The notes under the pieces are model-generated. The model had not been told where the DNA came from. It did no database searches and saw nothing but the letters and a program-made list of their open reading frames with translations. A DNA stretch of 64,000 nt. Source: Candidatus Defluviilinea proxima. GTDB taxonomy: Bacteria; Chloroflexota; Anaerolineae; Anaerolineales; Villigracilaceae. Below, in pieces: positions 18,098 through 26,618 of this stretch. The position numbers were made by a program, and so were the translations under genes. The DNA lies in the NCBI GenBank assembly GCA_016721115.1, contig JADKIW010000001.1, positions 4,107,501 through 4,171,500 on the forward strand, given 5' to 3'. Position 1 is the first letter of the stretch, and every line of letters begins with the position of its first letter.

Positions 18098-19687
18098 TCA
18101 ATCGCGCCAGCCGTCTGCACGGCGCATCAATTCAAGCAATTCAGACATTTGCTCATCCCCTGAGAAATATTCGCCAACCCGAACCGCCTCACGATAAACA
18201 TCTTGCAGTGAACTGCCATCGGCCCAATAGCTTTCCTTCAGTATCTCAGCATACTCTGCAACAATAACTGTGCGTTGGAAGTAGGGATCGGCACGTTCAA
18301 AGCTTCTGGATAGATCGCCAGAGCCAAGATCTTTTGACATTTCCACCACCTGCCGTGTATCGGGGTCTTGCCATCGCAGGTAGACCGTTGCAATATTCCC
18401 GTAGGCTTCGGGATACAACTTGACCTCATATAACGCGGTCACAGAGTGCCCTGCGCCGATCTCGCCTGCATCCACGGTATTATCGCGGAATTGGTCATCG
18501 GCAATGGCGCGGTTCTCAAAACCGACGAGACGATAACGCATCACAACATCGGGATTGAAATCCACCTGCACTTTGGCATCCATCGCAATGGTTTGAAGTG
18601 TACTGGTGAGGTTATCGATGAAGAGACGCTTGGCCTCACGCATATCATCCACATAAGCATAGAAGCCATCGCCGTTATCGGCCAGTTGTTCCATGAGTGT
18701 GTCGTTGTAGTTATCCATGCCAAAGCCAATAGTGGTCATGGTGACACCTTCTTCTACATGTCCGCGGATCTCATCGAGGATCACATTTGCTTCTGTGTTG
18801 CCGACGTTGGCAACACCGTCAGAGCAAAGGATGACACGATTGATTCCATCTCGCTTGTAGGAGCGGAGCGCCATGTTGTATCCCAAGCGGATCCCCGCTT
18901 CGGCGTTGGTCGCGCCTTCGGGTTGGAGACTGTAGATCGCGGAGAGAATGGCGTCTTTGTCCGAACCAGGCGTCGGGTCCAGAATGACGCGAGCATCGGA
19001 TCCATATACAACAATACTCACGCTGTCGTTTCGTCCCAATTGCTCAACAAGCAATTCCAGTGAACGCTTCACCAATCCGAGACGGTTGTCCATATCCATC
19101 GAACCAGAGACGTCGATCACGAACGTCAACGAGGCATCCTTGCGTTCGTACTCAGGGACCTGATAGCCCTGAATGCCGACGCGTAGCATTTGATAACGCT
19201 CGGTCTGCGTAAAAGGTGAAGGCGCGCCATCCACAGAGATGGTGAAGGCCTGATGCGCAGATGGGTTGGCATATCCCTGATCGAAGTAGTTGATATACTC
19301 CTCCACGCGGACAGATTCGGGCGGCACCTGTAGATCATCCTTGAGATAGTTGCGCATGATCGTGTAGGAGCCAGTATCCACATCAAGCCCAAACGTGGAA
19401 AGATGATCGTCTTCCGTATCAATGGCTGGGTTGACGCCATAATCTTCAAAGAATGTGTCCTGTGGCTGTTGGTTCACAGGAGGGCCACCCCAATTCTTGG
19501 ACGATGATTGAGGAGCGGATGCAGGGGCTTCGGTAGCCGCTGGCGCCTCGGTGACGACAGGCATTTCAAGAACATCGGCAGGGAGTTCATCGTGCGGTAT
19601 CGGAGTGGAAGCCGCGCCTCCGCAAGCGGAGGTAAAAAGCAACAGGAATAGAATACCTGTTAGTAAGGCATTTCGTTTGGTAGACAT
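18098..19687 (-). CDS. VWA-domain lipoprotein (YfbK-like)
   Basis: 529 residues. The lipobox ends LLFTSAC, followed by a Thr/Ala/Pro-rich linker. The YfbK-type N-terminal region contains LSTFGLDVDTGSYTIMRN and VRVEEYINYFDQGY. A von Willebrand A domain follows with an intact metal site (VIDVSGSMD, the Thr in GATNAEAGIRLG, CSDGVANVG). The C-terminal DUF3520-like segment ends in LLELMRRADGWRD. VWA surface lipoproteins bind ligands or partners through a divalent metal; no partner is evident here. It stands alone, convergent with the UbiA operon. Confidence 0.88.
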   Translation of the reverse strand: MSTKRNALLTGILFLLLFTSACGGAASTPIPHDELPADVLEMPVVTEAPAATEAPASAPQSSSKNWGGPPVNQQPQDTFFEDYGVNPAIDTEDDHLSTFGLDVDTGSYTIMRNYLKDDLQVPPESVRVEEYINYFDQGYANPSAHQAFTISVDGAPSPFTQTERYQMLRVGIQGYQVPEYERKDASLTFVIDVSGSMDMDNRLGLVKRSLELLVEQLGRNDSVSIVVYGSDARVILDPTPGSDKDAILSAIYSLQPEGATNAEAGIRLGYNMALRSYKRDGINRVILCSDGVANVGNTEANVILDEIRGHVEEGVTMTTIGFGMDNYNDTLMEQLADNGDGFYAYVDDMREAKRLFIDNLTSTLQTIAMDAKVQVDFNPDVVMRYRLVGFENRAIADDQFRDNTVDAGEIGAGHSVTALYEVKLYPEAYGNIATVYLRWQDPDTRQVVEMSKDLGSGDLSRSFERADPYFQRTVIVAEYAEILKESYWADGSSLQDVYREAVRVGEYFSGDEQMSELLELMRRADGWRD

Positions 19688-19866
19688 TTTCTTCTCCTAA
19701 GTTTATTTTTTGAAGCGAAGTAAAGCGGACAACAGGTCGGCGTTCCCGTTGTGCTTGAAGGTGGAATTAATACATAGGCCCTCCGCTCCGGTGAAGAATG
19801 TTCACCAATTTGTAAATGCTGTGTTTCTTTTGTGACGTTGGGTAAAAGATAAAGTTCCCCATAAAG

Positions 19867-19899
19867 AAAAAGGATGAACCATGATGGTTCATCCTTTTT
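19867..19899 (-). terminator. Intrinsic terminator
   Basis: Perfect 14-bp stem AAAAAGGATGAACC / GGTTCATCCTTTTT with a five-base loop. It lies 89 bp downstream of the minus-strand lipoprotein gene at 19988 and upstream of the VWA gene. Confidence 0.75.
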
Positions 19900-19987
19900 A
19901 TAACTACCTGACACTCTAGAAACAAGTGGTGGTTGAGTAGTCCGAAGCGATTGCGAAGGGCGTACCGAAACCACAAATCCTGGTTGG

Positions 19988-20503
19988 TTATTGGTACGCG
20001 AGGAACACCAACGAAGACGTATCCGTTTCCTTCGTGATGGTCACAGTCGTGGTGTGATTATCCTTTTGATAACTGAGCAAGGCACCGCTACCCGTATCAG
20101 GAAGGTTGAACAACGCTGTCCAACCAAGCTTGGTCATCTCCGCTTCATAGTAATCGAACACTTCCTTTGTAGTCGCATTGGCCTTGAAGCTATAACCTAT
20201 TGAAGTTTCTTCACCAGTGAACGCTGAAGGAATCACCGGGATACCATTCCAATCTTGAACCGGAGTTCCCTGCGGATCTACAGCATTCTGTATATCAGGC
20301 ATTGCAGAAGGAAGCGCTTGCAAGGTCTCAACCGGCATGGAAGTCGCCAAAGCTTGCAGGGTTTCGATCGGCATGGAGGTCGCAAACGACTGCGCCGTTT
20401 CAACTGCATTCTGCGCCTCGTTGAATGGTTTGGAAACCAAACTACAGGCAAGAACAAAAACCAACGGGATTAGTAATAATAAAACTCTTGATGTGCGTGA
20501 CAT
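19988..20503 (-). CDS. Small lipoprotein with internal short repeats
   Basis: 171 residues from ATG 20503, which has AAAGGAG seven bases upstream; the frame is open further but that part is not preferred. The lipobox is VFVLAC. Residues about 30-65 hold repeats of the form ATSMP-ETLQAL, and the remaining domain (YSFKANATTKEVFDYYEAEMTKLGW) looks like the small domain in which a time-dependent Tyr/Glu helix is followed by beta strands. No function assigned. It is divergent from the GH13 gene. Confidence 0.7.
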   Translation of the reverse strand: MSRTSRVLLLLIPLVFVLACSLVSKPFNEAQNAVETAQSFATSMPIETLQALATSMPVETLQALPSAMPDIQNAVDPQGTPVQDWNGIPVIPSAFTGEETSIGYSFKANATTKEVFDYYEAEMTKLGWTALFNLPDTGSGALLSYQKDNHTTTVTITKETDTSSLVFLAYQ

Positions 20504-20590
20504 ATAATAAATCTCCTTTTCATATAAATCATAATACAATAGGGCGGCATTCTCATAGACCTGTATGTACTATAAAAAAGGATCATCAAT

Positions 20591-22192
20591 ATGAACACAT
20601 TACCGTGGTATCACAAAACCACCATCTATCAGGTTTACCCACGCTCTTTCAAAGACAGTAACGGCGATGGGATCGGGGACATTCGAGGCATCATCCAAAA
20701 ATTAGACTACCTCCACGACTTGGGCTTCGAAACCATCTGGTTCTCGCCGTTCTTCTCCTCCCCACAAGCTGATTTCGGTTACGACATCTCGAACTACACT
20801 GACGTCGCTCCCGAATACGGCACCATGGACGATGCCCTCGAACTGATCGAGCAAATGCACAAGCGAGGTATGAAGATCGTTCTTGATATGGTGATGAACC
20901 ACACATCCATCGAACATCCATGGTTTCAGGAGTCTCGCTCCTCGCGCGATAACCCGAAAGCCGATTGGTATATTTGGCGCGACAACCCCAACAACTGGAA
21001 ATCCATGACCGGTGGAAGCGGCTGGCATTACGCACCAGAACGCGGACAATATTTCTGGTCAAGCTTTCTGCCCTTTCAACCAGACCTGAACTACCGCAAC
21101 CCCGAAATAAAGAAGATCATGTTCGATACCGTCCGCTTTTGGCTGGAAAAAGGCGTGGACGGATACCGCCTCGACATCTTCAACGTCATCTACAAGGATG
21201 CCGAGTTTCGAGATAACCCATTCGCACTCAAACTTGCACCAGCGGTCAACGAGCCATCCGGGTACTTTCAGGAGTTCAAATACACGCTTGATCAACCCGA
21301 GGTCTTTGCGTTTGCTAAAGAGTTGCGAAATGTCTGCAATGAGTTCGGGGATACGCTCCTGCTCGGTGAAGTGATCGGAAGAAGGGAAGTCGTTCGCAGG
21401 TTTGCCGGGGACGAGCAGAACGATGGCCTCACGCTCGTATTCGACTTTGAAATGCTTGACTTCAAGTTCACAGCCGATTACTTTCGTGAACTGATCGGGA
21501 AGATCGAAGCGCATTTTCCAAGTCCCTTTATGCCAGTCTACGTGTTCAGTAACCACGATAAGAAACGAAGCATCCACAGGCTTGGAAATGACGCGCGAAA
21601 GGCAAAACTGCTCCACATGTTCCAATTGACCGTGCGGGGTGTGCCGTGCATGTATCACGGAGAAGAGATCGGCATGACCAATCATAAGATCCCGTTCGGA
21701 GCCGCGCTTGACCCGATCCCACACAAGTACAAGCGCCTGCCAAGGATTCTCTTTGATGCCCTCGGTATGACAGTTAACCGCGATGAAGTCCGCACGCCTA
21801 TGCAATGGGACTCGACCCCAAATGCTGGTTTCTCCTCAGGAAAGCAAACATGGTTGCCCGTACATGAAAACTACACAACCATCAACGTGGAGAAAGAAAG
21901 CAAAGAAGATACATCACTGCTCAATACGATCCGTGCTTTGCTCAAGATCCGTACACAAGAGCAGGCCATTCAAGAAGGGTCATTGCAATTGATCGAAGGC
22001 CTTCCAAACAACGTACTTGGCTATGTAAGAGAGTTTGAGAAAAAACGTGTGGCCGTCTTCTTGAATTTCAGTGAGCAGGAAGTGGAGTTCCCATTTGGAG
22101 CTACCGAGTGTCTCTATCAATTGTCACCCACCGATCAGATCAAAAGCAAGTCCATCCATCTCGACAGTTTTGGAGGCATGATCGTTCTGTAG
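20591..22192 (+). CDS. GH13 alpha-glucosidase / oligo-1,6-glucosidase
   Basis: 533 residues, normal for the family. GH13 conserved regions: DMVMNHTS, GVDGYRLDIFN with nucleophile D195, LLLGEVIG with acid/base E260, and FSNHDKKR with transition-state Asp D323. It starts WYHKTTIYQVYPRSFKDSNGDGIGDI, typical of oligo-1,6-glucosidase, trehalulose or alpha-glucosidase enzymes, and has no signal peptide, so it is cytoplasmic. It would hydrolyse alpha-glucosidic oligosaccharides or sucrose isomers; the exact bond cannot be told. Confidence 0.92.
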   Translation: MNTLPWYHKTTIYQVYPRSFKDSNGDGIGDIRGIIQKLDYLHDLGFETIWFSPFFSSPQADFGYDISNYTDVAPEYGTMDDALELIEQMHKRGMKIVLDMVMNHTSIEHPWFQESRSSRDNPKADWYIWRDNPNNWKSMTGGSGWHYAPERGQYFWSSFLPFQPDLNYRNPEIKKIMFDTVRFWLEKGVDGYRLDIFNVIYKDAEFRDNPFALKLAPAVNEPSGYFQEFKYTLDQPEVFAFAKELRNVCNEFGDTLLLGEVIGRREVVRRFAGDEQNDGLTLVFDFEMLDFKFTADYFRELIGKIEAHFPSPFMPVYVFSNHDKKRSIHRLGNDARKAKLLHMFQLTVRGVPCMYHGEEIGMTNHKIPFGAALDPIPHKYKRLPRILFDALGMTVNRDEVRTPMQWDSTPNAGFSSGKQTWLPVHENYTTINVEKESKEDTSLLNTIRALLKIRTQEQAIQEGSLQLIEGLPNNVLGYVREFEKKRVAVFLNFSEQEVEFPFGATECLYQLSPTDQIKSKSIHLDSFGGMIVL

Positions 22193-22239
22193 AAGCATCA
22201 CCTGCGTAACAGAATATGATATAGTTTGGCTTTGGAACT

Positions 22240-23184
22240 ATGAAGATCCTAGTGGTAGAAGACAACCCGGGCTCAAGGCGACTGGTAAAAGTACGCCTTT
22301 CTGCTGTGGGTCACGAGGTTGTAGATGTAGAAGATGGGCAATATGCATGGGATTTACTTCAACGCGAACCGTTCCAGATCGTCATCACCGATTGGATGAT
22401 GCCGCGTCTTGACGGGCCAGGGTTGATCCAAAAAATTCGCGCCAGCAAGAATTCGCATTACACCTACATCATCATGCTCACCGCCATAGACGATAAACCC
22501 AAAGTTGTGCTCGGGTTGGAGGCGGGCGCTGATGAATACCTCACCAAGCCCTTCGACGCAAAAGAATTGATCGCTCGCGTGGCCAGCGGGGAACGCATCA
22601 TCAAACTGGAAGAGCAACTTATCAAAGCTCGCCAACAAATGGAAAACCTCGCCATGCAAGATAGCCTGACATGTCTTCTCAACAGGCGTGCCATCGAAGA
22701 ACATGCCCGAACCGAACTCACCCTCGCCAAACGCAAAGAACAGCCACTGAGCATCATATTGTTGGATATTGATTTTTTCAAAGCCATCAACGATCAATAT
22801 GGGCATCCCGTTGGCGATCAGGTTTTACGAAAGCTGGCCGAAGTGTTTCCCCGCAATCTCCGTCCATATGACCGCATCGGGCGCTGGGGTGGCGAAGAGT
22901 TTATTGTGATCCTGCCCGATACAGATATATCCGAAGCTGTGGCCATAGCAGAACGTATGCGCATCGCAACCGCTGAAACCCCATTCACCCTCGAAAACGG
23001 GGATCACTACACCGTGCAGATCAGCCTTGGGGTAACCTGCGCCGTTGTAAATTACCCATCCCTCGAAGAACTTGTAGAAACAGCCGACCTGGCCTCTATA
23101 AAGCAAAACAGACTGGTCGAAACCGCGTGTGCAGTATCAACCAGTCTGCCGAGTAAGTTCTTTGTCATTTCGAAGGAGCGATAG
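22240..23184 (+). CDS. Response regulator with diguanylate cyclase domain (REC-GGDEF)
   Basis: 314 residues. The receiver domain (1-120) has the phospho-acceptor D51 and K103 in YLTKPFD. A short coiled linker leads to a GGDEF domain with active-site GGEEF at 217-221 and an I-site RPYD at 208-211, five residues upstream as in product-inhibited cyclases. It should make c-di-GMP when phosphorylated. No kinase gene is adjacent. The last ten residues, ending FFVISKER, are encoded by a palindromic repeat (23162-23248), so the original C-terminus was probably replaced. Confidence 0.93.
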   Translation: MKILVVEDNPGSRRLVKVRLSAVGHEVVDVEDGQYAWDLLQREPFQIVITDWMMPRLDGPGLIQKIRASKNSHYTYIIMLTAIDDKPKVVLGLEAGADEYLTKPFDAKELIARVASGERIIKLEEQLIKARQQMENLAMQDSLTCLLNRRAIEEHARTELTLAKRKEQPLSIILLDIDFFKAINDQYGHPVGDQVLRKLAEVFPRNLRPYDRIGRWGGEEFIVILPDTDISEAVAIAERMRIATAETPFTLENGDHYTVQISLGVTCAVVNYPSLEELVETADLASIKQNRLVETACAVSTSLPSKFFVISKER

Positions 23185-23248
23185 CGACTGAGAAATCTTT
23201 ACCCCTCGAGTAGAAGATTTCTCCCCGCTTCGCGGCTCGAAATGACAA
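23162..23248. repeat. Long palindromic repeat overlapping the end of the diguanylate cyclase gene
   Basis: Outer arms TTGTCATTTCGA / TCGAAATGACAA are perfect, with inner AGAAATCTT / AAGATTTCT pairing. The element provides the stop codon of the upstream gene and fills the gap to the end of alaS. Confidence 0.8.
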
Positions 23249-23256
23249 GACAAAAA

Positions 23257-26058
23257 TTACTTCAATTTATCTTCCACAACCTTCGACAACTTACCCAACG
23301 CTTCCTTGACATCCCCACTCAAACTTCCTTGAGCCATATTGGGACGTCCTCCACCTTTGCCGCCGATTCCTGTGATGAGGTCTCCAGCTTTCAAGCCTCT
23401 CTTGACGAGATCTTCGGTCACTACCGCAATGACGGTTGGTCCAGTCACGAGGACAGCGGCTCCACCCTTTGGATATTTCTCGCGGAATTTATCCGCCAGC
23501 ATGCGGAGCGTATCCACATTCGAGTCAGGGACTTCGACCGCCAACACGTTGGCATCTTTCACGGCCTGCACTGCTGACAACTGATTGCTAAAAGCCGCCA
23601 ATGCCTGTTGCGCACGCAAGTTGGCGATCTCTTTCTTCAAGTCAGAGACTTCCTCTTGTAACGCATTCACCTTGGCAGGGACTTCGTCCAGCGAGGTCTT
23701 CAGTGCACCCGCTGTTTGCTTGAGCGTCTTGAAGCGCTTGTTGATGAGTTCATACGCGCCACGACCCGTCACAGCTTCAATACGGCGCACGTTCGCCGCG
23801 ACAGAACTTTCGCTCACAATAATGAACGCGCCGATATCGGATGTACGCTCAAGGTGCGTACCACCGCAGAGTTCATAGGAGTATTTTTTGGAATCAGCCA
23901 GCTTGCTGGCGTCTGTCGGGAGCAAGCTCCCTGATTCCATAATAGAGATCGTTCTCACGGTCTCGCCGTACTTCTCACCGAACAAGGCCATCGCGCCTTC
24001 TTTCTTGGCCTCGTCCAGTGACTTGGTGACTTTCACCACAGGCATGTCGGCCGCGATCGCTTCATTGACCATCTTCTCGACACGCTCGATCTGTTCTGCG
24101 GTCATGGCTTCGGGATGGTTGAAGTCAAAGCGCAGATGGGTCGGCGCAACGAGCGAACCCGCCTGCTTGGCTTGGTCACTCAGCACTTCGTGCAAAGCTT
24201 TGTGGAGCAAGTGTGTAGCAGTGTGATTCCGCATGATGTTGTGGCGGCGGACGGCGTCTACTTCAGCCGTAGCTTTATCGCCCACTTTGGGTTGACCGGA
24301 GATCACCTCACCCATGTGGACGATCACACCCGCCGATGCACGGCGCATGCCTGTCACTTCGATCTCCCAACCCCCCTCTTTCTCTCCCCCCATTTTCTCC
24401 GAAAATGGGGGGAGACGGAGGGGGGTCGAACGGATAAAGCCTATGTCATTGACCTGGCCACCCGCTTCGATGTAGAAGCCGGTCTTGGGCAGAATAACTT
24501 CGACTTGATCGTCAAGCGATGCAGACTCTACTGATTGTCCATTCACAATCAAAGCCAATACTTCAAGACCTGTATACTTCTCTACCTGAGTACCGCTATA
24601 CGGATCATACTCAACACCATCTTTCCCTAACTTGCCTTTCGCTTGTAGGTCCTTCAAGATACCTGCGAAGAACTCTGCATCTTCACCACCCATCTTGCCC
24701 ATGGCTTTACCGCCGCCAGAAGCAAGCGCGTGTTTTTCTTTCGCTTCGTTGAAACCTTTATCGTCCACATCGAGACCTTGTTCACGGGCAATATCGCGCG
24801 AGATCTCGAAGGGCAGACCATACGTAGCATAAAGGTCGAAGGCTTTGTGACCATCGAGGATTGTAGAGTTGGTTTTGCGAAGGTCTGAGAGTAGAGTCTC
24901 TAAATGCGCTGTACCAGCTTCCACCGTACGTGCGAAGCGGACTTCTTCTCGAGTCAGATTATCCAGAATGGCAGGTTGAGCGGCGCGGAGTTCGGTATAG
25001 AAGTCACCGTAAATATCAATGAAAGCCTGCGCTACTTTGGCGAGGAAGGGTTCGTTGAGTCCGAGCTTGGAGCCGAAGCGTGCCGCGCGGCGGACGATCA
25101 TACGCGCCACGTAGTTACGTCCTGCGTTGCCAGGCACCACACCATCAGCGATCAGGAATGCCGCCGAACGGACATGGTCACAGATGACGCGATAGGGTGT
25201 GAAATCGGCGAGCATCTCTTTCTCGGTGTGACCCGTCAGCGAGCGGAGCACATCCAGTGAGCCGGTGAAGAGGTCAGTCTTGTAGTTCGAGTCAACGCCC
25301 TGCAACACAGAGACGATGCGCTCGAAGCCCATGCCGGTGTCCACATGCTTTTGCGGGAGCGGTTCAAGGCGGCCATCTTCGAAGAGATTGTATTGAATGA
25401 AAACGTTGTTCCAGAGTTCGAGGTAGCGCGTGCAATCGCCGTTCACGCCACAGACGTGCTCGGTGCCGCGCAAGTTATCGCGCTCTTCGCCGAGATCGAT
25501 GTGGATCTCGGAACACGGGCCGCACGGACCGAACTCGGCCATCTGCCAGAAGTTTTCCTTGCGCCCAAAGTACAGGACGTGGGAAGGATCGAAGCCAGGT
25601 TGGGTCTTCCAGATATCGGCGGCTTCTTCATCGGTGGGCACGTTGCCTTTATCGTCCTTGAAGACGGTGGCATAGAGTTTATCTTTGGGTAGGCCCCATA
25701 CATCGGTAAGCAACTGCCAAGACCAGGCGATGGCTTCCTTTTTGTAATAATCGCCAAAGGACCAGTTACCGAGCATCTCAAAGAAGGTGTGGTGCGTATC
25801 GTCGCGGCCCACATCGTCGAGGTCGTTGTGCTTGCCCGCCACGCGCATACACTTCTGCGAGTCGACGGCGCGTTTGTAGGGACGGGTATCAGTGCCGACA
25901 AAGACATCTTTAAACTGCACCATGCCAGAGTTGGTGAAGAGAAGCGTGGCATCCCCGCCCGGGACAAGGGACATCGAGGGCACAGCGGTGTGCCCGTGTT
26001 CAACGAAAAAGTCTATGAAATCCTGTCGGATCTGGTTACCTGTTAGTTTTTTGCTCAT
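23257..26058 (-). CDS. alaS: Alanyl-tRNA synthetase
   Basis: 933 residues from ATG 26058 (MSKKLTGNQIRQDFIDFF, the normal AlaS start); the frame is open 120 bp further upstream through a repeat-rich leader. Class II motif HTFFEMLGNWSFGDYY, editing-site RNHTATHLLHKAL and CGGTHLERTSDIG, and a C-Ala domain ending in GGKGGGRPNMAQGS are present. The protein is about 55 residues longer than usual. Two in-frame insertions, at about residues 545-564 and 704-724, coincide with palindromic DNA repeats (24370-24426 and 23890-23938). It may be controlled by an Ala-rich leader ORF and terminator upstream. Confidence 0.96.
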   Translation of the reverse strand: MSKKLTGNQIRQDFIDFFVEHGHTAVPSMSLVPGGDATLLFTNSGMVQFKDVFVGTDTRPYKRAVDSQKCMRVAGKHNDLDDVGRDDTHHTFFEMLGNWSFGDYYKKEAIAWSWQLLTDVWGLPKDKLYATVFKDDKGNVPTDEEAADIWKTQPGFDPSHVLYFGRKENFWQMAEFGPCGPCSEIHIDLGEERDNLRGTEHVCGVNGDCTRYLELWNNVFIQYNLFEDGRLEPLPQKHVDTGMGFERIVSVLQGVDSNYKTDLFTGSLDVLRSLTGHTEKEMLADFTPYRVICDHVRSAAFLIADGVVPGNAGRNYVARMIVRRAARFGSKLGLNEPFLAKVAQAFIDIYGDFYTELRAAQPAILDNLTREEVRFARTVEAGTAHLETLLSDLRKTNSTILDGHKAFDLYATYGLPFEISRDIAREQGLDVDDKGFNEAKEKHALASGGGKAMGKMGGEDAEFFAGILKDLQAKGKLGKDGVEYDPYSGTQVEKYTGLEVLALIVNGQSVESASLDDQVEVILPKTGFYIEAGGQVNDIGFIRSTPLRLPPFSEKMGGEKEGGWEIEVTGMRRASAGVIVHMGEVISGQPKVGDKATAEVDAVRRHNIMRNHTATHLLHKALHEVLSDQAKQAGSLVAPTHLRFDFNHPEAMTAEQIERVEKMVNEAIAADMPVVKVTKSLDEAKKEGAMALFGEKYGETVRTISIMESGSLLPTDASKLADSKKYSYELCGGTHLERTSDIGAFIIVSESSVAANVRRIEAVTGRGAYELINKRFKTLKQTAGALKTSLDEVPAKVNALQEEVSDLKKEIANLRAQQALAAFSNQLSAVQAVKDANVLAVEVPDSNVDTLRMLADKFREKYPKGGAAVLVTGPTVIAVVTEDLVKRGLKAGDLITGIGGKGGGRPNMAQGSLSGDVKEALGKLSKVVEDKLK
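23890..23938. repeat. Palindromic repeat inserted in-frame in alaS (cruciform type)
   Basis: GGAATCAG/CTGATTCC outer arms hold two inner hairpins, CCAGCttGCTGG and GGGAGcaagCTCCC. The inner hairpins match the intergenic repeat at 4532-4590 in opposite orientation. It encodes residues between EKYGETVRTISIMES and the SYELCGGTH editing motif. Confidence 0.75.
24370..24426. repeat. Second palindromic repeat inserted in-frame in alaS
   Basis: Inner stem TCTCCCCCCATTTTC/GAAAATGGGGGGAGA is a perfect 15-bp stem with loop TCC; the outer ACCCCCCTC/GAGGGGGGT arms also pair. It encodes the unusual Pro/Gly/Glu-rich stretch LPPFSEKMGGEKEGG. Confidence 0.8.
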
Positions 26059-26131
26059 GCAAACTCCAAATTGAAATAATGACGGGCGAATTATACCAAC
26101 GGAATGATGAAGGGTGATTGCGGAATGGTGA

Positions 26132-26198
26132 TTGTAGGGGCGGCCCGCCTTGCGGATTGATGTCACCTTGTTCAACATTGAAGGGTCGCCCCTACAAG
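26132..26198. repeat. Palindromic intergenic repeat upstream of alaS
   Basis: Outer arms TTGTAGGGGCGgCCC / GGGtCGCCCCTACAA. It lies between the leader terminator and the alaS start codon. Confidence 0.7.
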
Positions 26199-26205
26199 TT
26201 ACAAC

Positions 26206-26241
26206 AAAGAAAAAGTCCCGAACCTGTGGGTTCGGGACTTT
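26206..26241 (-). terminator. Strong intrinsic terminator upstream of alaS
   Basis: On the minus strand, 13-bp perfect stem AAAGTCCCGAACC / GGTTCGGGACTTT followed by TTCTTTG. It lies 18 bp after the stop of the Ala-rich leader ORF and about 150 bp before alaS on the same strand. Confidence 0.85.
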
Positions 26242-26259
26242 GAATTCCGTCTTTCAGTC

Positions 26260-26337
26260 TCAAGCCGTGGCAGGTTTCAAGGATGCGCCTATAGCGACGG
26301 CTTGAGGGGCTGCGGTTTGCTTGAGGGTTTGTTTCAT
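26260..26337 (-). CDS. Putative 25-residue Ala-rich leader peptide upstream of alaS
   Basis: ATG at 26337 begins 7 bases after a TATAAT box, so the transcript would be leaderless. The 25-codon ORF (MKQTLKQTAAPQ...LKPATA) has seven Ala codons and ends at a TGA. Its last third contains a perfect 10-bp inverted repeat (CTCAAGCCGT with ACGGCTTGAG) whose 3' arm includes the stop codon. A strong terminator follows, then alaS. This order matches a transcription attenuator in which ribosome stalling on Ala codons would govern readthrough. An antiterminator pairing was not evident to me. It could also be an unrelated small gene or sRNA. Confidence 0.45.
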   Translation of the reverse strand: MKQTLKQTAAPQAVAIGASLKPATA

Positions 26338-26344
26338 GATCGGG

Positions 26345-26350
26345 ATTATA
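26345..26350 (-). promoter_or_regulatory. -10 box for the alaS leader transcript
   Basis: Perfect TATAAT on the minus strand, seven bases before the ATG of the leader ORF. No convincing -35 hexamer is visible. Confidence 0.5.
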
Positions 26351-26618
26351 CAAAGCGCTCGCAGTTTTGGGGAGGGTGGAAATAGGGTTTAACTAAAAAT
26401 ACTATTGTCGTTCTGAGGGGCACTCCTTTCAACCAAAGAGTCCCGCACTTTGGCGCAGGGGATCCTTCGATATCACTCAAGGCATCGTTATTCAGATAAT
26501 TTAAAAAAAACTGACTTCTTACAAGAGTGCAAATCATTACAGGACTGAAATGCAAATCTCCATAATTAAGGTGTACGATAAAACCGAGTTGAATCGATTC
26601 AGCCAGGAGACCTGCCCT

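Noticed and set aside
18446..19063. 205-codon ORF on the plus strand
   Set aside because: Antisense to the VWA lipoprotein gene; His/Ile-rich shadow.
21059..21805. 248-codon ORF on the minus strand
   Set aside because: Antisense to the GH13 gene; no motifs.
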